Positions 1 through 9,787 are shown, numbered from the stretch's first letter. The stretch: 64,000 nt of DNA from Rhynchopus sp. YZ270_cl-10 (GCA_964035575.1 OZ037874.1:186001-250000); one strand, 5' to 3'. The notes: a model not told the origin generated them from the sequence alone. A program made the numbers and translations.

Positions 1-455
1 CAGATGTCTGGGGAACCGTGTGTTCTGTGTGGGTATCCATGTACGGAGTATATCCCATTCCCCCCAGCAATTACCAAAAACCGTGAGTGTGCACGGTGGC
101 CCATGGACCACCACGACCTAGTTACCACCTATGACTAGTCATATGACAAGGTGCATGTAATGAGTGGCGTTTGGCCTTAGCCCTGGTTGTTTTTCTTGAG
201 ATTATGTGTTGTACCAACGTTACATGTGTGTAACCTTACAACGTCACCTCCCATCCCTGTATGTTTTTGCCTGTAAAAATGGGCGAGTTGTGGCCGAGTT
301 GTGGCCGAGTTGTGCCGAGTATAGGGCGAGTTGTGCCGAGTATAGGGCGAGTTGTGGCCGAGTTGTCCGAGTTTTTGGGCGAGTTGTTAGGTGAAATCGT
401 AAAGTTCCGACAACTCGCCCAAAAACGACTCGGCGGGCACCTATGCCTAGGGGGG
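1..455 (+). repeat. Left terminal inverted repeat of the 7.5-kb element
   Basis: Its outer 270 bases are unique-looking sequence. Its inner part (280-400) is a run of short GCGAGTTGT / GGCCGAGTTGT / GCCGAGTATAG units, followed by a hairpin-forming block ending in ctatgcctagg. It carries more of the GCCGAGTATAG units than the right arm, so the arms have changed copy number independently. Confidence 0.85.
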
Positions 456-1039
456 TCCGTCCGGCCGTTTTTGCTGTCCAAAACCGCTTTTTTTGAAGAA
501 AACCCCCGAAAAAACACTCAAAACCACCCAAAACCCCCCCGAAACCACCCGAAAACCACCCAAAATTACGAAAAATGCACTTCTGAGCACCAATTTTTAT
601 TTTTTTCTGACTTTTTGGGCTTTAGAGTGCGAAAATGTCAAAAAGGGGGGTATACGGGTAGTTTAAGCGTTGCAGACAATCCCCAAAAATACACCCAAGG
701 ACCCCAAAAAGCTGCAAAAACCACACATTTCCACCTCGGGACCCCAGCGGAGGTGGGCTGAGGTGGTTTTTGGGTGTTTTGAATTTACATCAGTTTTTTT
801 TGATGAAAAAATCGTGTTTTCTAACCGTTTTTAGCCGGGAGTAAGTGTTGCAAAGTGTTGCATAGCCGGCTCATACCCGTTGCATGCCATTTCATGGCCC
901 AAAAAAGCCCGAGTGTCCCAAATGCTATTTTTCACCCCACATGAGGTCTGGGAGTCATTTCCTGGGGTATTTTGACACTATGACGACTGTCATATTACTT
1001 TTTTTGGGGTTTTCAGGACGGGCTATGTTTGAAGGAGGG

Positions 1040-1190
1040 GCTATGTTTAAGCTTTCGAGGCACACACGCACACTGAAAAATGCATCTGGGACCCACACAG
1101 GACCCCCAAAAAGCTGTAAAACTATATATTACCACCTCGGGAACCCAGAGGAGGTGGACCGAGGTGTTTTTCGGGTCTTTACACGGATGC
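1040..1190 (+). repeat. Internal block present three times in the 7.5-kb element
   Basis: A segment with cacacgcacactgaaaaatg, acaggacccccaaaaagctg and the palindromic acctcgg...cccag...ggaggtgg recurs in diverged direct form at about 665-780 and in inverted form at about 2850-3000. It lies just outside the AGATCT cluster at 1190-1365. Confidence 0.6.
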
Positions 1191-1365
1191 TGCCAGATCT
1201 GGCCAGATCTCCAGATCTGGGCCGCCCAGATCTGGCCAGATCTGGGAAAATTTTTTTTTTTTTTGAAAAAAAAATTTTTCCCAGACGTCCCAGATCTGGC
1301 CAGATCTGGCCAGATCTGGCCACATCTGGGAGATCTGGGACGTCTGGGAAAATTTTTTTTTCCAG
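1190..1365. repeat. Cluster of CCAGATCTGG palindromes around a poly(T)/poly(A) hairpin
   Basis: The decamer CCAGATCTGG (core AGATCT, self-complementary) and close variants repeat many times on either side of a T-run/GAAAAAAA stem. The arrangement is itself palindromic. The same structure occurs in opposite orientation at 3965-4155. Confidence 0.8.
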
Positions 1366-3179
1366 GTACCCCCAATGACATAACGAAGTATCGCTTGAAG
1401 TACCGTTCAATATACGTTGCTCGTGTGTGCAAATTACGAAGTAGGACACACAAGGTATATCAAACGATAAATCAATCAGATAAACGTTACATCATTGGAA
1501 AATTGTTGGCACCGCCGCCCTGTCTTCGTATTTATTACGTCGACAGGCCAAACAGCGTTGGGCTCAGAAGAAGCAGTGCAAAACACTGGGGATCAACATG
1601 AGAACCAACTCCCAACAACACAGGCTACCGAAGTAGCAGGTGGGGTGTTGCGGGTGTTTGGGGTGAAAGAAAATCGATTTTGGTAAGTTACAGCAGAAAA
1701 TTCTTAAGTTTGCACAATTGAGAAGGGTGTTACCACTGCCTAATATTATTCGTACATGTGAACCGGTAAGGTCGAGAAGGGTGGACACGGCATACAAGTA
1801 CAAGTACAAGTAAGACGTACCTTCTACAAAGGCTGAATTCGCAATTCTTAAGGGATTGAATTCAGCCCCCACGTGGTGTTTTTGAGAAAATCATTCCATG
1901 GTATACAACTATGGTTCCCGAAGAATGATTCGCCCCTCCTCGTTCATGCAAACTTAAGAAAATTCTGAAGTAACTACAACCTGGCGTGCGGGTACAGATG
2001 CATTGCTTTGTTCTTTCCTCAAAGTCATGTGTGATCTCTCGGGTCTGTACTAAAGTCAGTGTTTAGATAAGCATCCACTTGACTCGTTCTAACAACCGTT
2101 GAAATCTAGAACAAAACAATACACTGCCCCTTCTCACACCAAGCCGCCATGCTTCAAGAGCATGCCCTGGCAAAAATTACTGTGACAAAAATTAGTTTTC
2201 TGGGGGAACGCAATATTTTCTTGTGCCTAGTCCTCCGCAAGCAGAGGACAGACTTTCCGGATCCCGAAGTCGAATTTCTTGCACTAGCTACGCTCCCTGG
2301 GTTAAATGGCTATAGCAGTGACTGACTAAGAGTTTCATAATAATTAGGGTGGTCTATGGGGTGGGTTAATGGAAAAGTTGGTATATAAACCCGACTTTTA
2401 CGATCGCCACCTGGTTTTGAAATAATTGCACCAGCTCTTCCGTCGGCACTGCTTCGCTGTTATGATGAAGGGTCGTCGGTTCGGGTACCTGTTAAGAGAA
2501 ATTGAATGTAAAAGTAGAGACTACAACAAAAAAACAAACAAACAAACAAGAAGCCGCCCCGTACCCCTTAAACGTAAAAGTGACATTTTTGTTGACAAAA
2601 AAAAAAAATAGCTAAAAAATAGCGAACATGTCGAAAAGGGAGAAAATCGGGGGGTTAAAAACATACCTTGCACTCGGCCCACTCTCCAGGTACAAAGAAC
2701 ATCACTGCACGACAAACCCACTACTACGATAGAAAATAACTATTTTTTACCGAACAGAAAGGTCGTTTTATTGATGAGTGTTTTCTGAGTGCACACTCAG
2801 TGGGGACAAAATGCAACACTTACCGAAAAAATTCTCCAATCGGACAAAAACCTTTCTAAACACCCAAAAAAAAACACCTCAGTCCACATCCGCTGGGGTC
2901 GCGAGATGGAAATATATGGTTTTACAGCTTTTGGGGGGTCTAGCGTGGGTCCCAGATGCATTTTGCAACGGGTCTGTGTGTGTGCCTCAACCGCTTCACA
3001 GTACCCTTTTTTGTAACTGAAAACGACGCATCCTGTACCTAAGTGCACTGAAGCCTTGCTTGCGTCCTCCTTCGTGGTTTTGGGCGTTCGCATGCGAGAA
3101 TCATTATCGCATTCTCACATGTAATTCTCGCATCACGGAGAGGATTTTAGCGTTACGTGACCACAAAAAAAGTGCACAA

Positions 3180-3735
3180 AATTTGTTTGGTCAAAAATCA
3201 CCTTGCACTTGTGAAGGAATTGCTGAGGAAATCTGAAATATGCGTGTTTTGGTACACAAAAGTGCGTTTTGGGTGGTTCTGAAGGGTCAAAACACCAAAA
3301 AAAAAACGTTTTTTTGCATTTTTGGTCACCCAAGGACCCACTATTTTGGTTGATATTTTTTTTTTTCCCTTTGCGAAAAAATACCCAAAAATCACGGCTA
3401 TAAAAACGCTAAGGAAAAATCGATTTTCATTTTTTGGGCAGAGAAGTGCGTTTTAGGCGCCCACAGATGGTCAAAACATCAAAATTTTTGTGTTTTTGGC
3501 ATCTTTGGACACCCAAGGACCCACTATCAGGGGTGAATTTTTTTTGCCTGAGATTTGCCTTTGCCAGAAATCGAAGAAAAAAAAATTATGAAGGAAATTG
3601 CTAAGAAAAAGTCGAAATTGTGGGCCCCTGTACTGCATATGGCGGTACCAGATCGTCAAAACACCCGACTCTTGCGTTTTTTTGCACTTTTTGGTACACA
3701 AAAACCCTGCTCAGGGGTCAAAATTTTCCCGGAAA
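3180..3735 (+). repeat. Diverged tandem repeats of roughly 150-250 bp
   Basis: Three successive copies share a core of poly(T), 'tttttggcatctttgg' or similar, and 'cacccaaggacccacta', followed by poly(T) and a short GAAA-rich segment (near 3310-3370, 3490-3560 and 3680-3735). They are too diverged for exact boundaries. No coding capacity is evident. Confidence 0.45.
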
Positions 3736-3964
3736 AAAAAAATTTTTTTTTTCGAGATTTTTCAAAAATCGACTTGTCTTTGGTAAAAACCATGAAATTT
3801 CGGGTTCGCAAAACCACGTTTTAGACCCCCACAGATGCTCAAAAGTGCCAAATTTTGCTTTAAATGGCCTCAAATCGTCGAAATTAGCCCTTTTTAGGGG
3901 CGAAAAAAAAAATTCGAGAGTCCCTTTCCCTGGGAGACAATAGCCAGAAATCTGAGGGAAAAAA

Positions 3965-4155
3965 AAAACTGGCCAGATTTCCAGATCTGGCCAGATCTGG
4001 GGAGTTTTTTTTTTTTTTTTGAAAAAAAAAAATTCCCAGATTCCCAGATCTGGCCAGATCTGGCCAGATCTGGAAACAAGATCTCCACATCTGGAAAACG
4101 AGCCAGATCTGGGAAATTGGCCCCCAAATCTGGCCAGATCTGGCAGCATCCGTGT
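3965..4155. repeat. Second CCAGATCTGG palindrome cluster (inverted relative to 1190-1365)
   Basis: Repeated CCAGATCTGG decamers flank a T15/GAAAAAAAAAA stem. The outer edge, ctggcagcatccgtgtcttt, is the reverse complement of the edge of the first cluster (cacggatgctgccag). Confidence 0.8.
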
Positions 4156-4469
4156 CTTTAGATGGAGTTTTATATGATCGGAGAATTTTTTTGTCAAGTG
4201 TTGCATTTTGCCACAAAGTGTGACGCGAGCGTGACGGTATTTTGAGGGGTTTTTCACAAAAAAATCAATTTTTTTTAGTCGGGAAAGTCTCTGTAGAGGT
4301 TGTCAGGTGGTTTATTGGGATATTTGGGTGATCCCCAGGGCGATTTGCGCCCAGGTACGACCTTTTTAGTGGATTTCTTCACCTAAATTTCAAAAAAATG
4401 GTTTTGGACAGCAAATCCTTAAGGAATTCCTTCTACGTGGACCCCCCTACCCCCCCCCCCCCCCCCCCA

Positions 4470-5025
4470 AAAGTTCTTTTTTGTCTTTTTCATGATATAG
4501 GCAGTTTTTTTGCAGTCTGAGGTCCGGAACCGCCCCAAAAACGATTTTCTGGGAGGTTTTGGGAGGTTTTGGGGCGAAATGGACCTTTTTTGACCATTTT
4601 TATGGTATTTTTAGGCTGTTTTTGGCCCTTCTTCTTACACAGCCTATTGGGGGTCAAAATAGCTATTTTTGACCAAAAAACACAATTTATTTGACGCCAG
4701 GAGGCCTCCGTTGGCCCAAATATATCCCAAAAATGGGCTGTGAGCCCAATCCGACCTGTTTTGGGCACATTTGGCACTTTTCTTGGTGCTTATTTGATGT
4801 TTTTTGGTCAAAAATAGCTATTTTGACCCCCAATAGGCTGTGTAAGAAGAAGGGCCAAAAACAGCCTAAAAATACCATAAAAATGGTCAAAAAAGGTCCA
4901 TTTCGCCCCAAAACCTCCCAAAACCTCCCAGAAAATCGTTTTTGGGGCGGTTCCGGACCTCAGACTGCAAAAAAACTGCCTATATCATGAAAAAGACAAA
5001 AAAGAACTTTTGGGGGGGGGGGGGG
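4470..5025. repeat. Near-perfect inverted repeat, arms about 215-225 bp
   Basis: Bases about 4470-4685 are repeated inverted at about 4799-5025, with only a ~110-bp loop of non-repeated sequence. The outer tips are a long C-run on the left and a G-run on the right. A folded transcript would be a long hairpin. The high arm identity suggests recent formation or continuing gene conversion. Confidence 0.85.
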
Positions 5026-5039
5026 GTTAAGAACCCCCC

Positions 5040-5120
5040 TGTCCTCTACGATTTTTCAAAAAGGACGAAAAAGGACGAAAAAGGACAAAAAAGGACGAAA
5101 AAGGACGAAAAGGGACATTG
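5040..5120 (+). repeat. GGACGAAAAA tandem repeat
   Basis: A run of AAAAAGGACG/AAAAAGGACA units. The same unit recurs, partly inverted around cccggatcg, at about 5770-5860. It is simple sequence within the 7.5-kb element. Confidence 0.7.
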
Positions 5121-5209
5121 GTAATAATGTACAGTGACTAAGTTACTCCTCACGTTCCTGGTACAAAGAATCGTCTCACAACCCACTGATAGTTGACACC
5201 TGCGTTTTT

Positions 5210-5660
5210 AAGTTTACAAAAAGTAATAAAACACTCCACTGCTTTTTCTGCCTGATCCATGAGCGTCTTTGGATTGAAAGCCTCAAGGCACTTTCCAAAA
5301 CCCCACGAGGGACCTTGCCTTATTTATCAGGGTGTAGCAGGTAGGGGACAAGATGGTGGCAAGAACACAGCGGCCGGTTTCCAGGTTGTACTTCTCTCGT
5401 TCATCTCCGGACTTCTTGCATTTTTTGTGCCCAGCAACTTCCCCTTCAGGTGCAGGTCAGGTATTGAACACCTGTTTCAAAGCCCAGAACATTGGAAGAA
5501 TGTGGACAATCCTCGCGGAGTCTTGTTCCATGTACCTGATGTCTTCTGTCGTAGAGCACTTCTGCACAAACGGGAACCTCTCCCAAAAACTGAGATCCCC
5601 GCACTTCTGGAGAGCGGGAAGCTGGTTGTGGATAGGTGGCATGTTTTCAAAACATTTCGC
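5210..5660 (-). other. Coding-like relic inside the 7.5-kb element
   Basis: This stretch is more GC-balanced than its A/T-rich surroundings. On the minus strand it holds a 61-residue open frame (5457-5642) with a protein-like composition, including motifs such as LSFWERFPFVQK and ARIVHILPMFWALKQ, followed by CAG|GTGTTC, a possible splice donor. Another minus-strand frame further on (about 5310-5430) also looks protein-like. The family is not recognised. It may be a remnant of a captured gene or of a lost transposase, or may be coincidental. Confidence 0.25.
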
Positions 5661-6112
5661 CTAATACAAGGGATTCGACTTTTTCCCAAGAAAATATTAT
5701 TTGGGGGGATTTTTTTTTTTCGGGTGAACCGGTGATTTTCCTGGTGATTTTCCTGTACACCTTACACCACCGTCCTTTTTTGTCCTTTTTCGTCCTTTTT
5801 CCCGGATCGAAAAAGGACGAAAAAGACGAAAAAGACGTAGAGGACGAAAAAGGACAAGGGGTATTCTTAGGGGGGGTAGGGGGGGGCAAAACCTTCAGGA
5901 CGGGTGAGGCATTTTTGGAAAAAGTGGTTTTGTGAGCAAAAAACCTGTCAACACCCCTCATACCCCCCAGAAATGGGTCAGAAACACCCTGAGACCCGAA
6001 AATCCATGATTAGGGCACCTCAGAATATGAAAAAATGCAAAAAAAATAGTGAAAAAGTGGCTTTTGACGGTTTTGGCCATGTTGGGTAAAATGGCCATTT
6101 TTTGAGAAAAAA

Positions 6113-6840
6113 ATCAAAAAAACAGCAAAATTTCGACATCATGACAGCTGCTTGGGCACGAAACTACCCCAAAAATGTCCTGTGAGTCCATTCCGACCTG
6201 TTTTGGACACTTTAGGCACTTGTTTTGGTGTTTTTTTTGGTGTTTTGAGGTCAAAAAAGATCCCCTGACTATCCCCTGGCAGCCCTGGGCCGCGACTTGC
6301 GCCCTGCTTTTAGACCCACTCTGGGCCAAAAAATGGGCGAAAACCTCCGAAAAAGCACTCTGGGAGCCCAGATAGTTCCAAATTTCCACCGCACACCCTC
6401 AAAAACACCTCAAAAACATGTCAGAAAAACATTTTCAAAAACACACTTTTTCAAATAAGTCATTATGGAACCTGCCCAGATGAACTTTTTGAAAAAAGTG
6501 TGTTTTTGAAAATATTTTTCTGGCATGTTTTTGAGGTGTTTGGGTGGGTTTCTGGTGGATATATGGAACTATCTGGGTCCCCGGAGTGCTTTTTCGAGGG
6601 TTTTCACCCATTTTTTGGCCCAGAGGGGGTCCAAAAGCAGGGCGCAAGTCGCGGCCCAGGGCTGCCAGGGGATAGTCAGGGGATCTTTTTTGACCTCAAA
6701 ACACCAAAAAAACACCAAAAAAGGCGATAAATGTGTTCAAAACAGGTCGGAATGGACTCGCGGGACATTTTTGGGGCATATTTGTGCCCAGACAGGCCTA
6801 ATGATGACAAATTTTTGCTTTTTTTTTTGAAATATTGGTC
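6113..6840. repeat. Inverted repeat, arms about 350 bp with a short loop
   Basis: The left arm (about 6113-6460) and right arm (about 6490-6840) share blocks such as gggccgcgacttgcgccctg, tcccctgactatcccctgg and aaaaacacctcaaaaacatg in reverse complement. The loop is only about 30 bp. Part of the arm (the 'attccgacctgttttgg' segment) also occurs in the inverted repeat at 4470-5025, so the two hairpins share ancestry. Confidence 0.8.
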
Positions 6841-7058
6841 AAAAATGGCCATTTGACCAAAATGGCCCAAACGGCCAAAATGGTCTATTTTTGCTATTTT
6901 TTTCCATTTTTTTGTATCTCTGGGGTGTCTCACCTATAGAACACCCCCAAACCACACCCCAAAACCATCTCTGACCCGAAATTTTCGGTGGTTTGCGGGT
7001 ACTTTGCACGTAAATCCAAAAAAATCGAAATGCCTCAAAAAAATAGGGGTTTTGCCCC

Positions 7059-7468
7059 CACCTAGGCATAGGTGCCCGCCGAGTCGTTTTTGGGCGAGTT
7101 GTCGGAACTTTACGATTTCACCTAACAACTCGGCCACAACTCGCCCTATACTCGGCACAACTCGACCACAACTCGGCCACAACTCGCCCATTTTTACAGG
7201 CAAAAACATACAGGGATGGGAGGGGACATTGTAAGGCTACACACATGTAACGTTGGTTGGAACACATGATATCAAGAAAAACAACCAGGGCTAAGGCCAA
7301 ACGCCACTCATTACATGCACCTTGTCATATGACTAGTCATAGGTGGTAACTAGGTCGTGGTGGTCCATGGGCCACCGTGTACACTCACGATTTTTGGTAA
7401 TTGCTGGGGGGAATGGGATACTCCGTACATGGATACCCACACAGAACACACGGTTCCCCAGACATCTG
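7059..7468 (-). repeat. Right terminal inverted repeat of the 7.5-kb element
   Basis: Reverse complement of 1-455, beginning at the cctaggcataggtgcccgcc block and ending with cagacatctg. Differences from the left arm are a few substitutions, a two-base indel in the gtatatccc/gtatccc segment, and fewer internal GAGTTGT units. Confidence 0.85.
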
Positions 7469-7700
7469 TCAGGCAATCACTGATTCACTTCCCACAGGTC
7501 GGGCAGGCGCTGCCTGCCCATCTCTTTTCCTGTCTGCTATCGATTCCAGGTTCACAACGTTCACACGTTTAGTCAAAATACTTTGGGCGACGACTTCCTT
7601 TGGGATACACAAAACCACACAAAGCGCACATTCACAGACCAGCTGTGAAGCGGCAAAGAGTCGTTCAAGCTGGAATGCACAAGATAAAACGTGATGAGGT
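7469..7700. other. Non-repetitive gap between the 7.5-kb element and the 8-bp satellite
   Basis: Short unique stretch with no convincing gene on either strand. It is the first host-like sequence outside the terminal repeat. Confidence 0.4.
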
Positions 7701-7870
7701 GTACCTGTGTACCTGTGTACCTGTGTACCTGTGTACCTGTGTACCTGTGTACCTGTGTACCTGTGTACCTGTGTACCTGTGTACCTGTGTACCTGTGTAC
7801 CTGTGTACCTGTGTACCTGTGTACCTGTGTACCTGTGTACCTGTGTACCTGTGTACCTGTGTACCTGTGT
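7701..7870 (+). repeat. 8-bp satellite (GTACCTGT)x21
   Basis: About 21 perfect copies of GTACCTGT. All six frames stay open through it, giving artificial repetitive peptides; none is treated as a gene. Confidence 0.95.
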
Positions 7871-7893
7871 TTTTGTAGCCATAAAAAATCCCA

Positions 7894-8005
7894 AAAAAAA
7901 ACAACTCGCCCAAAAAAAATGGGCGAGTTGTTGGCCGAATTTGGGCGAGTTGCCGAGTTGTTTTTAACTCGCCGGGCACCTATGCCTAGGGGGGGGGGGG
8001 GTTTT
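7894..8005. repeat. Solo fragment of the 7.5-kb element's terminal repeat family
   Basis: Contains caactcgccc, gggcgagttgt and the diagnostic gccgggcacctatgcctagg block found at the inner edge of both terminal repeats (about 410-455 and 7059-7110). It is a third, truncated copy of that family beside the satellite. Confidence 0.7.
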
Positions 8006-8095
8006 GAAATCGACCCATATAGAAAGGGTGGTAAGAACAGCCTAAGCAGCTCTCGCGTGCTTAGTCACCAATAATAATAATAATATATATTATTA

Positions 8096-8244
8096 TCGTG
8101 AATTTATTTTCCAGTATTTCACGCACAGGTGGAAACAGCCCGAGGGGAAGCATTTTTTCCCGAGGGCGAAGCCCGAGGGGAAAAATGCTTCCCCGAGGGC
8201 TGTTTCCACCTGTAAGTGAAATACTGGTATAAATTCACGAAAAT
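8096..8244. repeat. 149-bp near-perfect hairpin centred on GGGCGAAGCCC
   Basis: Arms starting cgtgaatttat and ending ataaattcacg pair across a centre of cccgagggcgaagcccgag. The apex GCGAAGC is a sequence known to form an unusually stable DNA mini-hairpin. AT-rich flanks hide any target duplication. Confidence 0.75.
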
Positions 8245-8254
8245 ATATTATTTT

Positions 8255-8871
8255 ATCTCCAAATGAGACCATGAATTTCACAACCCGTTTTCACGTACAA
8301 AGAGAAGAGGGTGGGATGGTTATTTTTATGATGATTTTTGATTCAGTTTTTTTATGTGGAACTCTTAGCGCTGGACAGCGCCTTGAGCCAGAACTGGTGC
8401 AGCGGGTTTGTGGCGCTTAAGCGGCTGTACTTCTGATGAAGATGAGGAAGACGATGACGATGAGTCACTTGTGTTCGTGTCGGACTCACTCTCCACAGGT
8501 GCCCTCGTACGTTTTTGAGGTGTCATTTGGGATTTTGGAAGAATATTGGGAAAAAAAAACGGTGTGTATCCTTGGTTTGTGTGCTACAGAAAATTAACTG
8601 AAAAATGCGTTTGAGATCCCTAGAATGGCTCAAAATGCCTCTTTTCTGGCTTTAATTGCAAAATTGGGCCTCCAAAGGCCTCCAAAAAAATTTTCGAGAG
8701 TTCAGTTCTACGATTTTCTGAGCGTGAATTTATTTTTCTGAGCGTGAATTTATTTTTCTGAGCGTGAATTTATTTTTTGAGCGTGAAATACCGGAAAATA
8801 AATTCACGCACCTCCTTCACGATTTTGTGAAGGGGCGTGAAATTCATGGTCTCAAGCGGGGATAAAATGAA
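8255..8871. repeat. 617-bp segment bounded by a 30-bp inverted repeat
   Basis: ttttatctcc...gagaccatgaatttcac at the left is matched inverted by gtgaaattcatggtctc...ggggataaaa at the right. The inside carries three tandem 20-bp copies of ttttctgagcgtgaatttat (about 8711-8775) and a small minus-strand frame (8365-8526). It looks like a small inverted-repeat element; no clear target duplication was found. Confidence 0.5.
8365..8526 (-). CDS. Possible 53-residue serine-rich peptide
   Basis: ATG to TAA frame. The product starts MTPQKRTRAPVESESD, has ten consecutive serines at about residues 22-31 using mixed codons (TCA, TCG, TCT, TCC), and ends in a basic/alanine-rich segment. Mixed codons for one residue argue that it is not just a microsatellite, and such acidic-serine/basic segments are common in nuclear proteins. 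It could equally be one exon of a longer gene, or non-coding. It lies inside the inverted-repeat segment 8255-8871. Confidence 0.25.
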   Translation of the reverse strand: MTPQKRTRAPVESESDTNTSDSSSSSSSSSSEVQPLKRHKPAAPVLAQGAVQR

Positions 8872-9020
8872 GAAAAAGAAGAAGAAAACCCCTGTAAGTG
8901 AACGTACCTTGCATGCACACATCTAAACTTAAAGGAGAACGTGTAAAGTCGATACAACACTCAAGCCCGGTAGGAGGGGTTTTTTTGCTACATCGAATAA
9001 AAGAAAAAAAGAGAGGGGGA

Positions 9021-9060
9021 AAGTTTATGAGATGAACCTAAGCCTCTCGTGCTTAGTCTG
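9021..9060 (+). repeat. Dispersed hairpin motif AAGTTT..GATG..CCTAAGCCTCTCGTGCTTAGTC
   Basis: A ~40-bp motif whose core, CTAAGC-ctctcgt-GCTTAG, is a small inverted repeat. Related copies lie at 8041-8069, 9121-9143, 9531-9579, 15827-15870, 17311-17345, 17371-17410, 23861-23895 and 63267-63305, nearly all in this orientation. Two copies are inside an intron of the ELAPOR-like gene and others lie just upstream of minus-strand genes. Confidence 0.65.
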
Positions 9061-9424
9061 ATTAGATTACTTAATGTTTTGAACATTGGTTATTCATCAA
9101 TCTTTTTTGTTGTATTTTTGGAGCCTCTCGTGCTTAGTCACCTTTAGGGGGGGAACATTACTACTAACGTCGTTGGTTTATCCACACAGGGAAACTGTGT
9201 GCAGAGGCACAGTTTTCCCAAAAGAGAAAAAAAAAAATCAACACGGTATTTTAATTCATTTTTTTTATAGAAGACAATTACACTGAAAAAAGTGTACACA
9301 TCTTAAAAGCTACGTTGAACAGGGGGACAAAAGGGGACAAAAGGGACAAAAGGGGTAAAGCGGCGTAGGTGAAGGAGCTAACAAAAGGAAAGTTGAAATA
9401 ATATTTTTCACAAAACAAACAAAA

Positions 9425-9512
9425 GAAGTTAAAAGGTGCAAAACGCCTCACAACGCTTTCAGCAGACGCGGGGGGCACTGCTGCTCCGCGGGTTATCGAA
9501 CCCACAGAGGGA
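9425..9512 (+). repeat. Dispersed repeat family with 'AAGTGCAAACGCCTCACC' and a T-arm-like hairpin
   Basis: Shared modules are GTTGAAAGTGCAAACGCCTC, CTGCAGACGCAGGCACTG, CATCCGGATGAAAGC and a hairpin reading GTGGGGTTCGATAACCCC on the minus strand. Diverged partial copies lie at about 10515-10665, 10700-10770, 11325-11455, 16150-16190 and 41535-41585. The hairpin resembles a tRNA T-arm/B-box but is one base out of register, so no tRNA is called. Confidence 0.5.
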
Positions 9513-9682
9513 GGGGGGGAAAAAAAAGAAAAAGTTTGTAAGATGATCCTAAGCCTCTTGTTTTAGTGTTTAGTCACCTAGAAAAAAAGGAACGCTTACG
9601 AAAGGACTAAATGCCTCTCTGTGTGTACGACACCCTTGAACGGTGCTCTACGCGAACGCACACAAAACACCTTTCTTGAATA

Positions 9683-9787
9683 CGGTACTCCAATAAATAC
9701 TTTGGTGTCCAAATGAGTCGGCTGTTGAGGGTATTGGGGCTAAGTTGGCGACTTGTTTTGGACTCCAAACCATTTTTTGGAGTACTG
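9683..9787. mobile_element. 105-bp MITE with ~40-bp terminal repeats and TA flanks
   Basis: The left end CGGTACTCCAATAAAT is matched inverted by ATTTTTTGGAGTACTG at the right. The arms extend about 40 bp and leave a ~25-bp loop. TA dinucleotides abut both ends (9681-9682 and 9788-9789), as expected for Tc1/mariner-type insertion. It has no coding capacity. Confidence 0.65.

Larger units (their letters stand above)
1..7468. mobile_element. Long-terminal-inverted-repeat element, non-autonomous, about 7.5 kb
   Basis: The first 455 bases reappear inverted at 7059-7468, with roughly nine of ten bases matching, so the stretch is bounded like a DNA transposon with very long terminal repeats. The outer tip reads cagatgtctggggaaccgtg on both arms. 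Between the arms lie nested inverted repeats, AGATCT-rich palindrome clusters and A/T homopolymers, but no open frame resembling a transposase. The left tip coincides with the window edge, so the target duplication cannot be read; the right flank begins tcaggcaatc. Mutator-like elements are one family with terminal repeats of this length, but the class is not determined here. It could also be a compound of several elements inserted into one another. Confidence 0.75.

Noticed and set aside
884-1601. Plus-strand frames of 160-170 codons in the 7.5-kb element
   Set aside because: They run through the AGATCT palindrome cluster and homopolymers and have repeat-derived composition (IWPDL, FFFFLKKK).
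1380-1690. Possible gene fragment with RQAKQRWAQKK and VLRVFGVKENRFW-like peptides
   Set aside because: The two suggestive peptides lie in different frames with stops between, no splice sites connect them, and no family is recognised.
7469-8074. Open frames through the GTACCTGT satellite
   Set aside because: Same reason: a stop-free 8-bp repeat keeps every frame open on both strands.
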